This document shows positions 28,568-37,434 of a DNA stretch of 46,407 nucleotides, piece after piece (the first letter of the stretch is position 1; every line of letters starts with the position of its first letter). The DNA comes from Bradyrhizobium jicamae (GTDB taxonomy: Bacteria > Pseudomonadota > Alphaproteobacteria > Rhizobiales > Xanthobacteraceae). The notes beneath the pieces are model-generated. The model saw nothing but the letters and a program-made list of their open reading frames with translations. It had not been told where the DNA came from and searched no databases. The position numbers and the translations under genes are program-made. The stretch lies in NCBI RefSeq assembly GCF_001440395.1, contig NZ_LLXZ01000046.1, positions 18,529-64,935 on the forward strand. Reading direction: 5' to 3'.

Positions 28568-29399
28568 GCGTATCATTCTTGCGTTGATGCTGGGGGCCAC
28601 ACCGGTGGCCGCTCCCGGATTCGCATTCGATGGCGCGCCGGTGAAGCCGGACGCCACGCTGCCCATGATGAACCAGCCGGCTGCCGCGCAGGCCGTCACC
28701 GCACAGGCGCTGAAGAAGGCCCCGGCCACAGCGCCGACGGCGACGGCGGTCGCAGCTCCCTCCCTGAACTCGCTGCAATACGCCGCTGAGGGCGGCCATC
28801 CCGTGGCGCAGTGGAAGCTTGGCCGGATGTATGCCGATGGCGATGGCGTCGTGCAGGACGATCTGCGCGCCTTCGAATATTTCAGCCGTATCGCCAACGC
28901 GCATGCCGAGGACAGCCCGTCGGCGCCGCAGGCCACGATCGTCGCCAACGCCTTCGTGGCGCTGGGACGCTACTACCTCAACGGCATCCCGAACTCGAAG
29001 ATCAAGCCGGACTCTGATCGCGCCCGGGAGATGTTCTCCTATGCCGCGTCCTATTTCGGCAATGCCGACGCGCAATACGATCTGGCGCGGCTCTACCTGA
29101 AGACCCCGGACGCTTCGCGGGACGACTTCCGCTACGGCGCACGCTGGCTCGGCCTTGCTGCCCAGAAGGGTCAGCATCAGGCGCAGGCCATGCTCGGCCA
29201 GATGCTGTTCAACGGCGACCGGCTGCCGCGGCAGGCTGCCCGCGGCCTGATGTGGTTGACACTGGCGCGCGACAATGCCGCTCCCGACGAGACCTGGATC
29301 CGCGAAAGCTACAACCGCGCCTTCGCCAAGGCCTCCGACGACGACCGCGCCACCGCGCTGCAGATGCTCGAGCACTGGGTGCAGGGCAAGCGGGACTGA
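28554..29399 (+). CDS. Exported Sel1-repeat protein
   Basis: A 281-residue protein with a signal peptide ([21 protein letters not shown], about 5-25), an Ala/Pro/Thr-rich linker to about residue 65, then Sel1-like TPR repeats: [54 protein letters not shown] and [17 protein letters not shown]. Sel1 proteins are helical scaffolds, often periplasmic in alphaproteobacteria. I chose ATG at 28554, inside the end of ilvD (14-base overlap), because it gives the cleanest signal peptide; an in-frame GTG at 28533 is possible. Function unknown. A palindromic repeat follows the stop. Confidence 0.88.
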   Translation: MRTSRRIILALMLGATPVAAPGFAFDGAPVKPDATLPMMNQPAAAQAVTAQALKKAPATAPTATAVAAPSLNSLQYAAEGGHPVAQWKLGRMYADGDGVVQDDLRAFEYFSRIANAHAEDSPSAPQATIVANAFVALGRYYLNGIPNSKIKPDSDRAREMFSYAASYFGNADAQYDLARLYLKTPDASRDDFRYGARWLGLAAQKGQHQAQAMLGQMLFNGDRLPRQAARGLMWLTLARDNAAPDETWIRESYNRAFAKASDDDRATALQMLEHWVQGKRD

Positions 29400-29417
29400 A
29401 CGGCACGGACACTGCCG

Positions 29418-29508
29418 TAGGGTGGGCAAAGCGCAGCGTGCCCACCATTCACATCAACGATTTCCGAGAGATGGTGGGCACGGCGCTAGGGCGCCTTTGC
29501 CCACCCTA
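29418..29508. repeat. Palindromic repeat of the tagggtgggc type
   Basis: Outer arms tagggtgggcaaa and tttgcccacccta pair exactly, and the inner gtgcccaccat and atggtgggcac pair too. It fills the space between the converging Sel1 and GNAT genes. Its last three bases are the GNAT stop codon (TAG on the minus strand). It probably forms a double-ended transcript terminator. A degraded relative is at 40851-40874. Confidence 0.9.
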
Positions 29509-30006
29509 TGATTCCGCAACAATCTCCTTCGACATCGGATAGCCGCCGGCCGTGCCGAACTTTCCGGTCGGCGCGCCGTCGTCGATGTACCCCGCCGACC
29601 GATAGAAGCGATGCGCGGTCTCGGTGCTGGTCAACGTGCAACGCTTATTGCCTCGCTCCACGGCCCTGGCTTCGAGCGCCCTCAGCAATGCACGGCTGAC
29701 GCCGCGAAACCGCGCATTGGGTGCGACATAGTTCAGTCTGATCTCTCCAGCGTCGGTTACGGCCCCGACAGCCAGAACGGCATCGCCCTCGACCGCGAGC
29801 AGGAGCGAGCTTCCGTTCTGCCTTGCCCATCCCGCCACGATTTCCGGTGTCTTGTTGGCCAGCCAGGCGTTCAAGATCACCGGATCATTGCGGTGATCGG
29901 CAAAGCATAATTGCGAGATCGATTTCCTGAGGACGTGGCAGGCGGCGACAGCGTCACTGGGCGTTGCGTCGCGAATCTCCACCTTTGCGGCAAAGGCCGC
30001 GCTCAC
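29506..30006 (-). CDS. GNAT family N-acetyltransferase
   Basis: A 166-residue acetyltransferase-fold protein. VEIRDATPSDAVAACHVL is the typical first strand and helix, IRLNYVAPNARFRGVSRALLRALEARA contains the acetyl-CoA-binding region (variant of Q/RxxGxG/A), and CTLTSTETAHRFYRSAGY is the C-terminal motif B. The acceptor is unknown. The GTG start overlaps the xthA stop by four bases (GTGA), preceded by GGAG, so the two genes form one unit. The stop codon is supplied by the adjacent palindromic repeat, suggesting the natural C-terminus may have been changed. Confidence 0.85.
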   Translation of the reverse strand: MSAAFAAKVEIRDATPSDAVAACHVLRKSISQLCFADHRNDPVILNAWLANKTPEIVAGWARQNGSSLLLAVEGDAVLAVGAVTDAGEIRLNYVAPNARFRGVSRALLRALEARAVERGNKRCTLTSTETAHRFYRSAGYIDDGAPTGKFGTAGGYPMSKEIVAES

Positions 30007-30794
30007 GCCGTCTCCAGATCGAAATCCGCCCATACCGGCACATGGTCGGACGGCTTCTCCCAGGCGCGCACATAGCTGTCGATCCCGACATCGGTCAGCC
30101 GATCGCTTGCCTGCGGCGACAGCAGCAGGTGATCGATTCGCAGGCCCCAGTTCTTCTGCCAGGCGCCTGCCTGATAGTCCCAGAAGGTGTAGAGGCCCGG
30201 CTCGTCGGTCACCGCACGCAGCGCATCGGTGAGGCCAAGGCCGAGCAGGGACTGGAAGGCCTCGCGGGTCTGCGGGCGGAACAGCGCGTCATTGCCCCAG
30301 GCGGCGGGGTTATAAACGTCAGCTGCCGCGGGAATGACGTTAAAGTCGCCTGCGAGCACCAGCGGTTCTTCCGCCTTAAGCCGCTCCTTCGAATACTCAA
30401 GAAGCCGCGACATCCATTTGAGTTTATAGGGGTATTTATCGGTGTCCGGCGGGTTGCCGTTGGGCAGATAAAGGCAGGCGATCCGCATGACCCCGGTCTT
30501 GAGCGTCACCACACCTTCGAGAAATCTGGCGTGGGCATCCTCGTCGTCGCCAGCGAGGCCGGATTTGGTCTCGTCGAACGGCAGTTTCGACAGTAGCGCG
30601 ACACCGTTGAAGGTCTTTTGGCCGTGGGTGACGACGTTGTAGCCGAGCGCCTCGATCTCAAGTCGCGGAAACGCATCGTCCACGCATTTGATTTCCTGTA
30701 GGCAGACGATGTCGGGCGAGCATTCCCTGAGCCAGGTCAGAAGGTGCTCGAGCCGCTGGCGGATCGAATTAACGTTCCAGGTTGCAACGCGCAT
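30003..30794 (-). CDS. xthA: Exodeoxyribonuclease III
   Basis: A 263-residue AP endonuclease and 3'-5' exonuclease of base-excision repair. The family residues are visible: N7 in TWNVNS, metal ligand E34 in CLQEIK, Y109 in ACLYLPNG, D150 and N152 in GDFNV, and the catalytic D250/H251 in DHVPVW. Length is typical. It is cytoplasmic. It is the first gene of a two-gene unit with the GNAT gene and is divergent from the RND efflux operon, with about 165 bases between them for promoters. Confidence 0.97.
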   Translation of the reverse strand: MRVATWNVNSIRQRLEHLLTWLRECSPDIVCLQEIKCVDDAFPRLEIEALGYNVVTHGQKTFNGVALLSKLPFDETKSGLAGDDEDAHARFLEGVVTLKTGVMRIACLYLPNGNPPDTDKYPYKLKWMSRLLEYSKERLKAEEPLVLAGDFNVIPAAADVYNPAAWGNDALFRPQTREAFQSLLGLGLTDALRAVTDEPGLYTFWDYQAGAWQKNWGLRIDHLLLSPQASDRLTDVGIDSYVRAWEKPSDHVPVWADFDLETA

Positions 30795-30959
30795 GAAAAT
30801 GGCTCGGGATTGTAACTACACATTGTTCCGCCAGTGGCATACCATGTGCAGCGAGGCTGTGATAACCGTTTAGAAATAAGGCGCGAAGATCGCCGTCAAG
30901 GGGCTAGGAGAAGACCTTCCCGTCCTTTCTTTTTGAGGACCGGCGGGCGTGAAAAAAAT

Positions 30960-32090
30960 ATGAAAAAGCGTTCCGTAATCCTTCTCGTCGGCGCTATCGC
31001 CATTGCCACGGCAGCCGGCTTTATCACTCGCTCCTCGTGGATGGGCGGCAGCAGCAACGCCCAGGGCCCGCAGCGTCCGCGCATGGTCTCCGTCGAGCTC
31101 GCCAAGGCCGAGCGCAAATCGATGCCGGTCGATGTCGACGCCATCGGGATGGTAACGCCGATCTCCAGCGTGGCGCTGAAGTCGCGGCTGGAAACCACCA
31201 TCGTCGCGGTTCATTTCGAGGACGGCGCCAAGGTCAACGAGGGCGATCTCTTGTTCACGCTGGATAGCCGCCAGATCGACGCGCAGATCGAGCAGGCCGA
31301 GGGCGTGCTCGCCAAGGACCAGGCGCAGCTCGAGGGCGCGCAGCGCGACCTCCGCCGCTTCAACGACCTCGTCAGCAAGGGCGCCACCACGCAGGTCAAT
31401 GTCGACAACGCCAGGACCCAGTCCGACATCCTGACCGGCACCATCAAGGCCGACCAGGCCGCGCTCGACAATCTGAAAGTCCAGAAGAGCTACACCACGA
31501 TCCGCGCGCCGTTCTCCGGGCGCATCGGCGTCGCCAATGTGAAGGTCGGCAATTTCGTCCGCCCGGCGGACACCACCCCGCTGGCGGTCATCAACCAGAT
31601 GGCGCCGGTCTACGTGACCTTCACGGTGCCGCAGCGCGTGCTGGTGGATCTGCGCGGGTCGATGGCCAAGGGCGCCTCCGGCGTCACCGCCACCATCCCC
31701 GGCTCTCAGCATTCCGAGAGCGGCAAGGTCGCGATGGTCGAGAACACTGTCGATCAGACCACCGGCATGGTCACCGTGCGCGGCATCATGGCCAACGAGA
31801 AGGAGGCGCTGTGGCCGGGAACCCTGGTCGCCACCAAGCTCATCATCCGATCTGAGGATTCGATCGTGGTGCCGACGGTCGCCGTGCAGCGCAGCCAGAG
31901 CGGCAATTTCGTTTTCATGGTCAAGGACGGTGTCGCCAAGGTCCAGCCGGTCAAGGTCGATCGTACCGCGCAGGGCATGTCGGTGATCTCGGAAGGCCTT
32001 AGCGGCGGCGAAAGCGTCGTTGTCGATGGCCAGCTGCTGCTGTCAGATGGATCGCGGGTCGAGGCACGAGTCAAGAAGGCCGGGGCATAG
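30960..32090 (+). CDS. RND efflux periplasmic adaptor
   Basis: A 376-residue membrane-fusion protein linking an RND pump to an outer-membrane channel. The N-terminal helix (VILLVGAIAIATAAGFI) anchors it. The lipoyl-like halves are at TTIVAVHFEDGAKVNEGDLLF and YTTIRAPFSGRIGVANVKVG, the coiled-coil hairpin is at about 105-165 (EQAEGVLAKDQAQLEGAQRD and on), and the beta-barrel and membrane-proximal domains follow. I chose ATG at 30960; the frame is open to 30834 but without matching sequence. The pump gene follows after three bases. No TolC-type gene is in the operon, so the outer channel is shared with another system. Confidence 0.94.
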   Translation: MKKRSVILLVGAIAIATAAGFITRSSWMGGSSNAQGPQRPRMVSVELAKAERKSMPVDVDAIGMVTPISSVALKSRLETTIVAVHFEDGAKVNEGDLLFTLDSRQIDAQIEQAEGVLAKDQAQLEGAQRDLRRFNDLVSKGATTQVNVDNARTQSDILTGTIKADQAALDNLKVQKSYTTIRAPFSGRIGVANVKVGNFVRPADTTPLAVINQMAPVYVTFTVPQRVLVDLRGSMAKGASGVTATIPGSQHSESGKVAMVENTVDQTTGMVTVRGIMANEKEALWPGTLVATKLIIRSEDSIVVPTVAVQRSQSGNFVFMVKDGVAKVQPVKVDRTAQGMSVISEGLSGGESVVVDGQLLLSDGSRVEARVKKAGA

Positions 32091-32093
32091 AAG

Positions 32094-35000
32094 ATGACCC
32101 TCTCCGAACTCTGCATCCGCCGGCCGGTCATGACGACGCTGATCACGGCGTCGATCATCGCGTTCGGCATCTTCGGTTTCCGCCTGCTGCCGGTCTCGGC
32201 GCTGCCACGGGTCGATTTCCCGACCATTGCGGTGACCGCGACGCTGCCCGGCGCCAGCGCGGACACCATGGCGGCATCTGTGGCCGGCGTCATCGAGCGT
32301 CAGCTCTCGACGGTCGCCGGCATCTCCTCGATGTCGTCGAACTCGTCGCAGGGCATCAGCACCATCACGATCCAGTTCGATCTCAACCGCAACATCGACG
32401 CCGCGGCGCTCGACGTGCAGACGGCGTTGACGATCGCGCAGCGCCGGTTGCCGGTCGAGATGATCATCCCGCCGAGCTTCCGCAAAGTGAACCCGGCCGA
32501 TTTCCCCGTTCTGTTCGTCGTGCTCAACTCGTCGACGCTACCGTTGTCGACGGTCCACGAATATGGCGACATCACCATCGGCCAGACGCTCTCGCAGATT
32601 CCGGGCGTCGCCCAGGTCAGTGTCTATGGCGCGCAGAAATTCGCCATTCGCGTCCAGGCCGATCCCGAAGCCGCCGCGGCGCGCGGGCTGTCACTCGATG
32701 ATATCCGCACGGCGGTGTCCCGCGCCAATTCCTCGACCCCGGTCGGCACGTTGAACGGGCCGAAACAGGACGTCGCGCTGCAGGCCTCGGGCCAGATGGA
32801 CAAGGCGGTGGATTATCGCCAGATCGTGGTGGCCTGGCGCAACGGTTCCCCGGTCAAGCTCGACGAGGTGGCGCGGATCTACGACAGCGTCGAGAACGAG
32901 CGGGTTGCGAGCTGGCTTAACAACGAGCGTGCCATCGTGCTCGGGATCCAGAAGCAGCCGGACGCCAACACGGTGGCGGTGGTCGACTCCATTCTCGCCA
33001 AATTCCCGGCATTGCGGGCGCAGATTCCGCCATCGGTGTCCATCAACGTCCTGATGGACCGCTCGATTTCCATCCGTCAGGCGGTGGCCGACGTCGAAGA
33101 AACGCTGCTGATCGCGATCGGACTGGTCATCCTGGTGATCTTCCTGTTCCTGCGCTCGGCGTCCGCGACCTTCATACCGGCGCTGGCGGTCCCGATCTCG
33201 TTGTTCGGCACCTGCGCGGTGATGTACGCGCTCGATTATTCCATCAACAACATGACGCTTCTGGCGCTGACGCTTTCCGTCGGCTTCGTGGTCGACGACG
33301 CCATCGTCATGCTGGAAAATATCGTCCGCCATATCGAGCACGGCATGCGGCCGTTCGAGGCCGCGCTGAAGGGCGCGCGCGAGATCGGCTTTACCATCAT
33401 CTCGATCACCTTCTCGCTGATCGCCGTGTTCATTCCGGTACTGCTGATGGGCGGTATCGTCGGCCGCGTGTTCCGCGAATTCGCCGTGACGATTTCGGTC
33501 GCGATCGTGGTGTCCGGCTTCGTCTCTTTGACGCTGACGCCGATGCTATGCGCGCGCGTGCTGCGGGCGCATGATGCGACCAAGCGGCCGAACATCGTGC
33601 TCCGGGTCTTCGAGGCGATGTTCGATTCCTGGCTGCGGGCCTATGAGTGGACGCTCGACTGGGTGCTGGCGCGCAAATTCCTGATGCTGCTGGTGACGCT
33701 GGGCACGCTGGGTGGCACCATCTACCTCTATATGATCGTGCCGAAGGGCTTCTTCCCGCAGGAGGACACCGGCTTTTTGATCGGCGTGACCGAGGCCGCC
33801 ACCGACACCTCATTCGATGCGATGAAGGAGCGGCAGCAGGCACTGGTCGACGTGCTGAAAGCCGATCCCGCGATCGAATATATCAACTCCACCGTCGGTG
33901 CCGGCGGCCCCAACGCCACGGCCAACTATGGGCGCCTGTTCCTCGCGCTGAAGCCGAAGAAGGAGCGCGACAGCCTCAACGTGATCATCGCCCGGCTTCG
34001 CCTCAAGGCCCGCGAGATCCCGGGCCTTCAGGCGTTCTTCCAGCCGATCCAGAACCTCAATATCGGCGGACGGATCTCCAAGAGCCAGTACCAATACGTG
34101 ATGCAGAGCGGCGATACCGAGTCGCTGTACCGCCTGGCGCCGGAGATGCGTGAGAAGATCGAGAAGCTGCCGGGCCTGCTCGACGTTACCACCGATCTCT
34201 ACATCAAGAACCCGCAGATGACGGTCGATATCGATCGCGAGAAGGCTGCTGTCTACGGCGTCACCGTCGATCAGGTCCGCAACCAGCTCTACAACGCCTA
34301 CGGCTCGCGCCAGGTCGGCACCATCTACATGCCGTCGAACGACTACCAGATCATTCTGGAAGTGCAGCCGCAATTCCGCGTCGATCCGTCTGACCTCTCC
34401 AAGCTCTATATGAAGACGCAGAACAACCAGACGATCCCGCTGTCGGCGGTGGCGAAACTGGTTCCGACCGTCGGGCCGCTGCAGATCAACCACCAGGGCC
34501 AGCAGCCGGCGGTGACGATTTCCTTCAACCTCGCGCCCGGCTTTTCGCTGGGCTATGCGGTCGACAAGATCACCGAGCTCGAACAGGCCTCGAACCTGCC
34601 GGCGACGATTGCGACCGGATTCTCCGGCACCGCCCAGGTGTTCCAGGATTCGCTGCGCGGGCAGGGCGTCCTGATCCTCGCCGCGGTGTTTGCCGCCTTC
34701 GTCATCCTCGGCATTCTCTACGAGAGCTTCATCCATCCGATCACGATCATCTCGGGCCTGCCGTCGGCCGGCATCGGCGCGATCCTGACCCTGATGCTGT
34801 TCGGCATGGAGATGTCGGTCATCGCCATGATCGGCATCGTGATGCTGGTCGGCATCGTCAAGAAGAACGCCATCATGATGGTCGACTTCGCGCTGGAGCG
34901 CCGCCGCGTCGGCTTGAGCGCCGAACACGCGATCCGCGAGGCGGCGCTGCTGCGCTTCCGCCCGATCATGATGACGACGTTTGCCGCGATCTTCGGCACG

Positions 35001-35219
35001 CTGCCGATCGCCATCGGCGCGGGCGCCGGCGCCGAACTGCGCCAGCCGCTGGGCATTGCGGTCGTCGGCGGCCTCTGCCTGTCGCAGCTGCTGACGCTGT
35101 ACATCACGCCCGTGATCTACATCTATCTCGACCGCATCGACCGCCGCCTGCGGCGCAAGCTCGAACCGCAACTGGAAGAGCCGGGCGAGGAGCGGCCACA
35201 CGTGGTCGCCGCCGAATGA
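32094..35219 (+). CDS. RND multidrug efflux pump, HAE1/MdtB-C-like
   Basis: A 1041-residue inner-membrane proton antiporter. It has the expected two halves, each with a large periplasmic loop between the first and second helix. The proton-relay aspartates D401/D402 in GFVVDDAIVMLENI and lysine K923 or K924 in GIVKKNAIMMVDF are present, so it is probably active. FGFRLLPVSALPRVDFPTIAVTATLPGAS and the overall pattern resemble MdtB/MdtC more than AcrB. The substrate is unknown. The gene is three bases after the adaptor and overlaps the hydrolase gene by four bases (ATGA). Confidence 0.97.
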   Translation: MTLSELCIRRPVMTTLITASIIAFGIFGFRLLPVSALPRVDFPTIAVTATLPGASADTMAASVAGVIERQLSTVAGISSMSSNSSQGISTITIQFDLNRNIDAAALDVQTALTIAQRRLPVEMIIPPSFRKVNPADFPVLFVVLNSSTLPLSTVHEYGDITIGQTLSQIPGVAQVSVYGAQKFAIRVQADPEAAAARGLSLDDIRTAVSRANSSTPVGTLNGPKQDVALQASGQMDKAVDYRQIVVAWRNGSPVKLDEVARIYDSVENERVASWLNNERAIVLGIQKQPDANTVAVVDSILAKFPALRAQIPPSVSINVLMDRSISIRQAVADVEETLLIAIGLVILVIFLFLRSASATFIPALAVPISLFGTCAVMYALDYSINNMTLLALTLSVGFVVDDAIVMLENIVRHIEHGMRPFEAALKGAREIGFTIISITFSLIAVFIPVLLMGGIVGRVFREFAVTISVAIVVSGFVSLTLTPMLCARVLRAHDATKRPNIVLRVFEAMFDSWLRAYEWTLDWVLARKFLMLLVTLGTLGGTIYLYMIVPKGFFPQEDTGFLIGVTEAATDTSFDAMKERQQALVDVLKADPAIEYINSTVGAGGPNATANYGRLFLALKPKKERDSLNVIIARLRLKAREIPGLQAFFQPIQNLNIGGRISKSQYQYVMQSGDTESLYRLAPEMREKIEKLPGLLDVTTDLYIKNPQMTVDIDREKAAVYGVTVDQVRNQLYNAYGSRQVGTIYMPSNDYQIILEVQPQFRVDPSDLSKLYMKTQNNQTIPLSAVAKLVPTVGPLQINHQGQQPAVTISFNLAPGFSLGYAVDKITELEQASNLPATIATGFSGTAQVFQDSLRGQGVLILAAVFAAFVILGILYESFIHPITIISGLPSAGIGAILTLMLFGMEMSVIAMIGIVMLVGIVKKNAIMMVDFALERRRVGLSAEHAIREAALLRFRPIMMTTFAAIFGTLPIAIGAGAGAELRQPLGIAVVGGLCLSQLLTLYITPVIYIYLDRIDRRLRRKLEPQLEEPGEERPHVVAAE

Positions 35220-36079
35220 GCGCCATCGGGCAGCTGGTTCGATCCGCATTGCGATGCGCCGCCGTCGTGGCGCTCGCATGGATGGCGGGGACAGCCGGGC
35301 AGGCGAGGGCGGACGAACCGATCGAGATCTTCGACGCCCACCTGCACTACAATTGGGAGCCAAAGCCCCATTTTGGCATCGACGAGGTGCTGGCGCTGTT
35401 CAGAAAGCACCGCGTTACCGGCATCCTTGCCACCAGCCGTCCGAATACCGGCACGCATGCGCTGATGGACGCGAAACCGCAAGGCTTGCAGATCGTCCCC
35501 TTCATCCGGCCGTACCGGGTGCGCGCCGACATCCAGACCTGGTTCGGCGATCCCTTCATCTTCGACCTCGTGCAGGACGAATTCAAACGCGGCTATTACC
35601 GCGGCATCGGCGAATTCCACATCTCGGGCAAGGCCGCCGATACCGAGTGGGTGAAGAAGACCGTCGATTTCGCGGTCGAGCACGACCTCTATCTGCATGC
35701 CCATGCCGACGACGTCGCCGTCGAAATCCTGATGCGCCACAACCCGCGTGCGCGCATCATCTGGGCCCATACCGGCCTTGGTCTCTCGACCGATCGCGTC
35801 GCGGAGATGCTGACAAAATATCCAAAACTGTGGGGCGAACTGTCCTATCGCGGCGGCATCACCGACGGCGGCGGCAAGCTGACGGCCGAATGGCGCGCGC
35901 TGTTCGAGCGGTTTCCGGACCGCTTCCTGCTCGGCTCCGACACCTGGATCAACGAGCGTTGGGACAGCTACGGCCAGATCATGGCCGGCTATCGCGCATG
36001 GCTCGCGCAGTTGCCGCCGAAGATCGCAGCACAGGTCGCGCATGGCAATGCGCGGGCGCTGTTCGGCGGGGCGCGGTGA
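35216..36079 (+). CDS. Exported metal-dependent amidohydrolase-like protein
   Basis: A 287-residue TIM-barrel hydrolase of the amidohydrolase superfamily. Residues 1-32 look like a signal peptide (AAVVALAWMAGTAGQARAD), so it acts in the periplasm. Metal ligands are H42 and H44 in DAHLHYN, further histidines at 161/163 in LHAHADD and H185 in WAHTGLG, and D242 in LGSDTW. The reaction is unknown; lactonase or decarboxylase activities are known in this superfamily. Its start overlaps the stop of the RND pump, so it is translationally coupled to the efflux system, possibly acting on a pump substrate. Confidence 0.85.
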   Translation: MSAIGQLVRSALRCAAVVALAWMAGTAGQARADEPIEIFDAHLHYNWEPKPHFGIDEVLALFRKHRVTGILATSRPNTGTHALMDAKPQGLQIVPFIRPYRVRADIQTWFGDPFIFDLVQDEFKRGYYRGIGEFHISGKAADTEWVKKTVDFAVEHDLYLHAHADDVAVEILMRHNPRARIIWAHTGLGLSTDRVAEMLTKYPKLWGELSYRGGITDGGGKLTAEWRALFERFPDRFLLGSDTWINERWDSYGQIMAGYRAWLAQLPPKIAAQVAHGNARALFGGAR

Positions 36080-36444
36080 GCGGACGCCTCAATCCGCAAA
36101 CCCGCGTGCTGCAGCCAAATAGCTCGCGTCCGACGATGTTGCCGAAGCGGAATTCCGAGATGACGTGACGCCAGCGTCTTTCGGTGAACACCGACGCGCG
36201 CCGCGACGGTTCCCGCGCTGGAAGCCGGGTTTCATCGTCGAAAATGGCAGGACGCAGGCGGTTTCGGAGGCTTCCTGGGCAATTGACGGCATCATGTTCC
36301 GGATCACGAGAACAAGTGCTGAACCTTTCCTCCCTCGCTAAGACCTATAGTTGTGTCCGAGCCTGCATGCTGGACAATTCCGGGAACGTCAGCCGCTGGC
36401 GAGGCACGGCAAGCATTCCACATCAGCAAACGCAGGAGGAGCAC
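36080..36444. other. 365-base region, remnant-like reading frame
   Basis: Between the hydrolase gene and the exported barrel-like protein. A plus-strand frame, 36165-36341 (GTG start, 58 codons), begins MTPASFGEHRRAPRRFPRWK, which resembles the start of PilZ-domain proteins, but the rest does not continue the domain. I list it separately as a possible pseudogene. No hairpin or repeat was found. Confidence 0.5.
36165..36341 (+). pseudogene. Possible decayed PilZ-like gene fragment
   Basis: A 58-codon frame with GEHRRAPRRFPRWKPGFIVE at the N-terminus. Arg-rich ExRRxxPR starts are typical of PilZ c-di-GMP-binding proteins, where RxxxR and a later D/NxSxxG motif bind the nucleotide. Here no D/NxSxxG motif follows; SEASWAIDGIMFRITRTSAE reads as a degraded remnant. 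Alternatively it is a short gene of its own or chance. The ribosome site is poor. Confidence 0.25.
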
Positions 36445-36921
36445 ATGCGCAAGTCACTCGCCGTTTTCCTTTCCGGCGTGGCTCTGGCCATGGCGGCGTC
36501 GCCCGCTCTGGCCGGAGAGCAGGTACTCGAATTCAAACTCGTCACCAAGCCAATCGACTTCAAAATAACAGAGGTCGCAAACATTGAGGGACAGACCGTC
36601 GCGTCCGGCAAACTGTTCGGTGTCGCCGTCTTCAAGGATGGCCGTATGGGGGTGAAAGAGTTCGTCAATTCCTCAGACACGCTCAAAGGCACCGGCTCCT
36701 TCTTCGGCTACAGCACCTACACGTTCGAGGAGGGCTCGATCACGGCGCGCTACACCGGCTCGGTCAAAGACGGTCGCTCAAACGGCGAATATACCATCCT
36801 CTCGGGCACGGGCGCCTATGCGAACGCCACGGGTACGGGCACCATCGAAAGCGCGCCGAACCCGTTCAAGGGCGTCAACCTCTTCAACATAAAACTGGTC
36901 GTCAGAACGCCTGGCACATAA
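36445..36921 (+). CDS. Exported barrel-like protein (allene-oxide-cyclase-like)
   Basis: A 158-residue protein with a clear Sec signal peptide (residues 1-23, FLSGVALAMAASPALAG) and a beta-rich mature part. The block GSFFGYSTYTFEEGSITARY with NGEYTILSGTGAYANATGTG resembles the allene-oxide-cyclase-like / dirigent-like barrel family, where a Gly-rich turn follows the ILSGTGAY strand. The family's bacterial role is unknown; no oxylipin pathway is implied. The start follows AGGAGGAG. It stands alone on the plus strand. Confidence 0.8.
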   Translation: MRKSLAVFLSGVALAMAASPALAGEQVLEFKLVTKPIDFKITEVANIEGQTVASGKLFGVAVFKDGRMGVKEFVNSSDTLKGTGSFFGYSTYTFEEGSITARYTGSVKDGRSNGEYTILSGTGAYANATGTGTIESAPNPFKGVNLFNIKLVVRTPGT

Positions 36922-37434
36922 GACGCCTTATGCGCAGCCGCGCCTCCGCCACGCTAGTGCCGTGAGGCGCGGCTCCGCTCATGCGCATGAGTTCACGCTA
37001 CGCAACCGGCGAACGTTGAGGTTTTCAGGCAGCGCAACGTCAGCCCGGATATCGCGCTTCGGCGCCCCCTTGCAGACCGGCTTCCCGATGATGGAAATTT
37101 CTCCCGATCCCTTCCCGGTCGAGGCGGCGCAGCCCCATGGCCAGCTGTCTCAGGTCATTGCGATGCGGCCCCACAGGTAATTTTCGGGCGCGCCGCAGCG
37201 CGTCGACGGCATGTTGTTTGAGGGGTGTCATGGCCTCGTCTGACGAATTCTTCATCAGCCTGCCCTCGCGCGGAATGAAAATGATGAGGCTTGATTATAT
37301 TGGCAACCAAAACCGCGTGTCTGTTCGGAAATGGACCTACCAGAATTTTTTTGGCGAATGCTTTCGGCAGTGCGGCTGCCCAATTATCACCGCTACAAGT
37401 TTTAAGGCAGCGCGCACTCCAATCAGCGGTTTAC
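36922..37434. other. 513-base region with one small gene
   Basis: Contains the likely minus-strand gene at 37040-37255, and a short plus-strand frame at 37331-37405 (24 residues). I see no hairpin, repeat or promoter match that I would stand behind. The A+T content rises around 37290-37410. Confidence 0.5.
37040..37255 (-). CDS. Small hypothetical protein, 71 residues
   Basis: Begins MKNSSDEAMTPLKQHAVDAL and continues RRARKLPVGPHRNDLRQLAMGLRRLDREG, an amphipathic helical core with LPVGPxRNDLRQLA, a pattern I associate with short Bradyrhizobium hypothetical proteins. The ATG follows GAGGGCAGG. An internal ATG eight codons in could also start it. The last ~20 residues (NFHHREAGLQGGAEARYPG) look less ordered. 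Function unknown. It is on the same strand as the Bug protein gene upstream, about 180 bases away. Confidence 0.5.
   Translation of the reverse strand: MKNSSDEAMTPLKQHAVDALRRARKLPVGPHRNDLRQLAMGLRRLDREGIGRNFHHREAGLQGGAEARYPG

Noticed and set aside
36089..36307. Minus-strand 72-codon frame
   Set aside because: Opposite the PilZ-like remnant, no ribosome site; the translation has no recognisable domain.
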